DNA of 6,672 nt from positions 1 through 6,672 of the forward strand of contig JBIIVF010000131.1 in assembly GCA_044339595.1 (NCBI GenBank), given 5' to 3'. This DNA is from CAZTGZ01 sp044339595. GTDB taxonomy: Bacteria > Bacteroidota > Bacteroidia > NS11-12g > UBA9320. Numbering within the stretch: the first letter of the stretch is position 1; each line of letters begins with the position of its first letter. Shown here piece by piece: positions 6,343 to 6,672 of the stretch. Below the pieces are notes generated by a model that saw nothing but the letters and a program-made list of their open reading frames with translations, had not been told where the DNA came from and did no database searches. The translations under genes and the position numbers were made by a program.

Positions 6343-6672
6343 ATGAAAATTTTGGTTTGCATGAGTGTCGTACCCGACACCACTACAAAGATCACCTTTA
6401 AAGAAAATAATTCAAAATTCAATTCTGAAGGGGTGCAATATATCATTAATCCATATGATGAATTGTCCTTAACCCGTGCTCTTGAAATTACAGAAGCGCA
6501 AGGTGGAACTGTCACCGTCATCAATGTTGGAACCGACACAGAGCCTGTGATTCGCAAGGCTTTGGCGATTGGTGCACATGATGCCATTCGCATTGATGCA
6601 GAGCCAACAGATGGATTTATGGTGGCTTCAGCCATAGCCGAAATCTCTGAATCAAATGGGTATGATTTGATC
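6343..6672 (+). CDS. etfB: electron transfer flavoprotein, beta subunit, 5' part
   Basis: These are the first 110 codons of the ETF beta subunit; the frame runs open off the window end, and the full protein in this family is usually about 245-255 residues. ETF is a cytoplasmic alpha/beta heterodimer carrying FAD, with AMP bound in the beta subunit. It passes electrons from acyl-CoA dehydrogenases to ETF:quinone oxidoreductase. Family hallmarks seen are the opening strand MKILVCMSVVPD (1-12), INPYDELSLTRALEITE (35-51, matching MNPFCEIAVEEAVRLKE in human ETFB), the strand VTVINVG (57-63) and RKALAIGAHDAIRI (71-84). The ATG at 6343 gives the expected N-terminus, is followed by A-rich codons and has no Shine-Dalgarno sequence. 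etfA would be expected downstream but lies outside the window. The link with the divergent thioesterase gene, both touching acyl-CoA metabolism, is only suggestive. Confidence 0.93.
   Translation, partial: MKILVCMSVVPDTTTKITFKENNSKFNSEGVQYIINPYDELSLTRALEITEAQGGTVTVINVGTDTEPVIRKALAIGAHDAIRIDAEPTDGFMVASAIAEISESNGYDLI

Noticed and set aside
6333..6635. A 100-codon open frame on the minus strand over the start of etfB
   Set aside because: The plus-strand frame from 6343 encodes an unmistakable ETF beta N-terminus, so this is its shadow.

Overview
The window looks like ordinary chromosome from a member of the Bacteroidota. Three observations support this. Two secreted proteins end in the C-terminal sorting domain of the type IX secretion system (T9SS), which is restricted to that phylum. 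Two promoter -7 elements match the Bacteroidota consensus TAnnTTTG, one of them with a correctly spaced TTTG -33 element. Translation starts sit in A/T-rich leaders without Shine-Dalgarno sequences. The genus cannot be named from this stretch.

Layout. Bases 1-1963 (+) hold the 3' end of an LptF/LptG-family lipopolysaccharide-export permease, overlapping by ATGA with a GT-B glycosyltransferase; together they suggest a cell-envelope operon. A 218-base gap (1964-2181) with several inverted repeats leads into dnaN (2182-3303, +), the DNA polymerase III sliding clamp. A strong bidirectional intrinsic terminator (3322-3354) separates dnaN from convergent genes on the minus strand.

Read in their own direction, the minus-strand genes are a small TPR protein (5974-6294), a PaaI-type hotdog thioesterase (5515-5970, 3 bases after the TPR gene), a 398-residue T9SS cargo of unknown function (4250-5446, own promoter) and a 265-residue T9SS cargo (3372-4169). 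The last has a c-type haem motif (CNNCH) and a reelin-like 'choice-of-anchor V' domain. Divergent from the TPR gene, the start of etfB (6343 to the window end) encodes the electron-transfer flavoprotein beta subunit.

No CRISPR array, tRNA, rRNA, insertion sequence, phage or defence module is visible. The points most worth a second look are the predicted cell-surface haem/reelin-like protein, the repeat-rich region upstream of dnaN (including a GAAC-N4-GTTC dyad), and the unassigned T9SS cargo with a consensus promoter and a very short leader. I found no convincing new multi-gene system.
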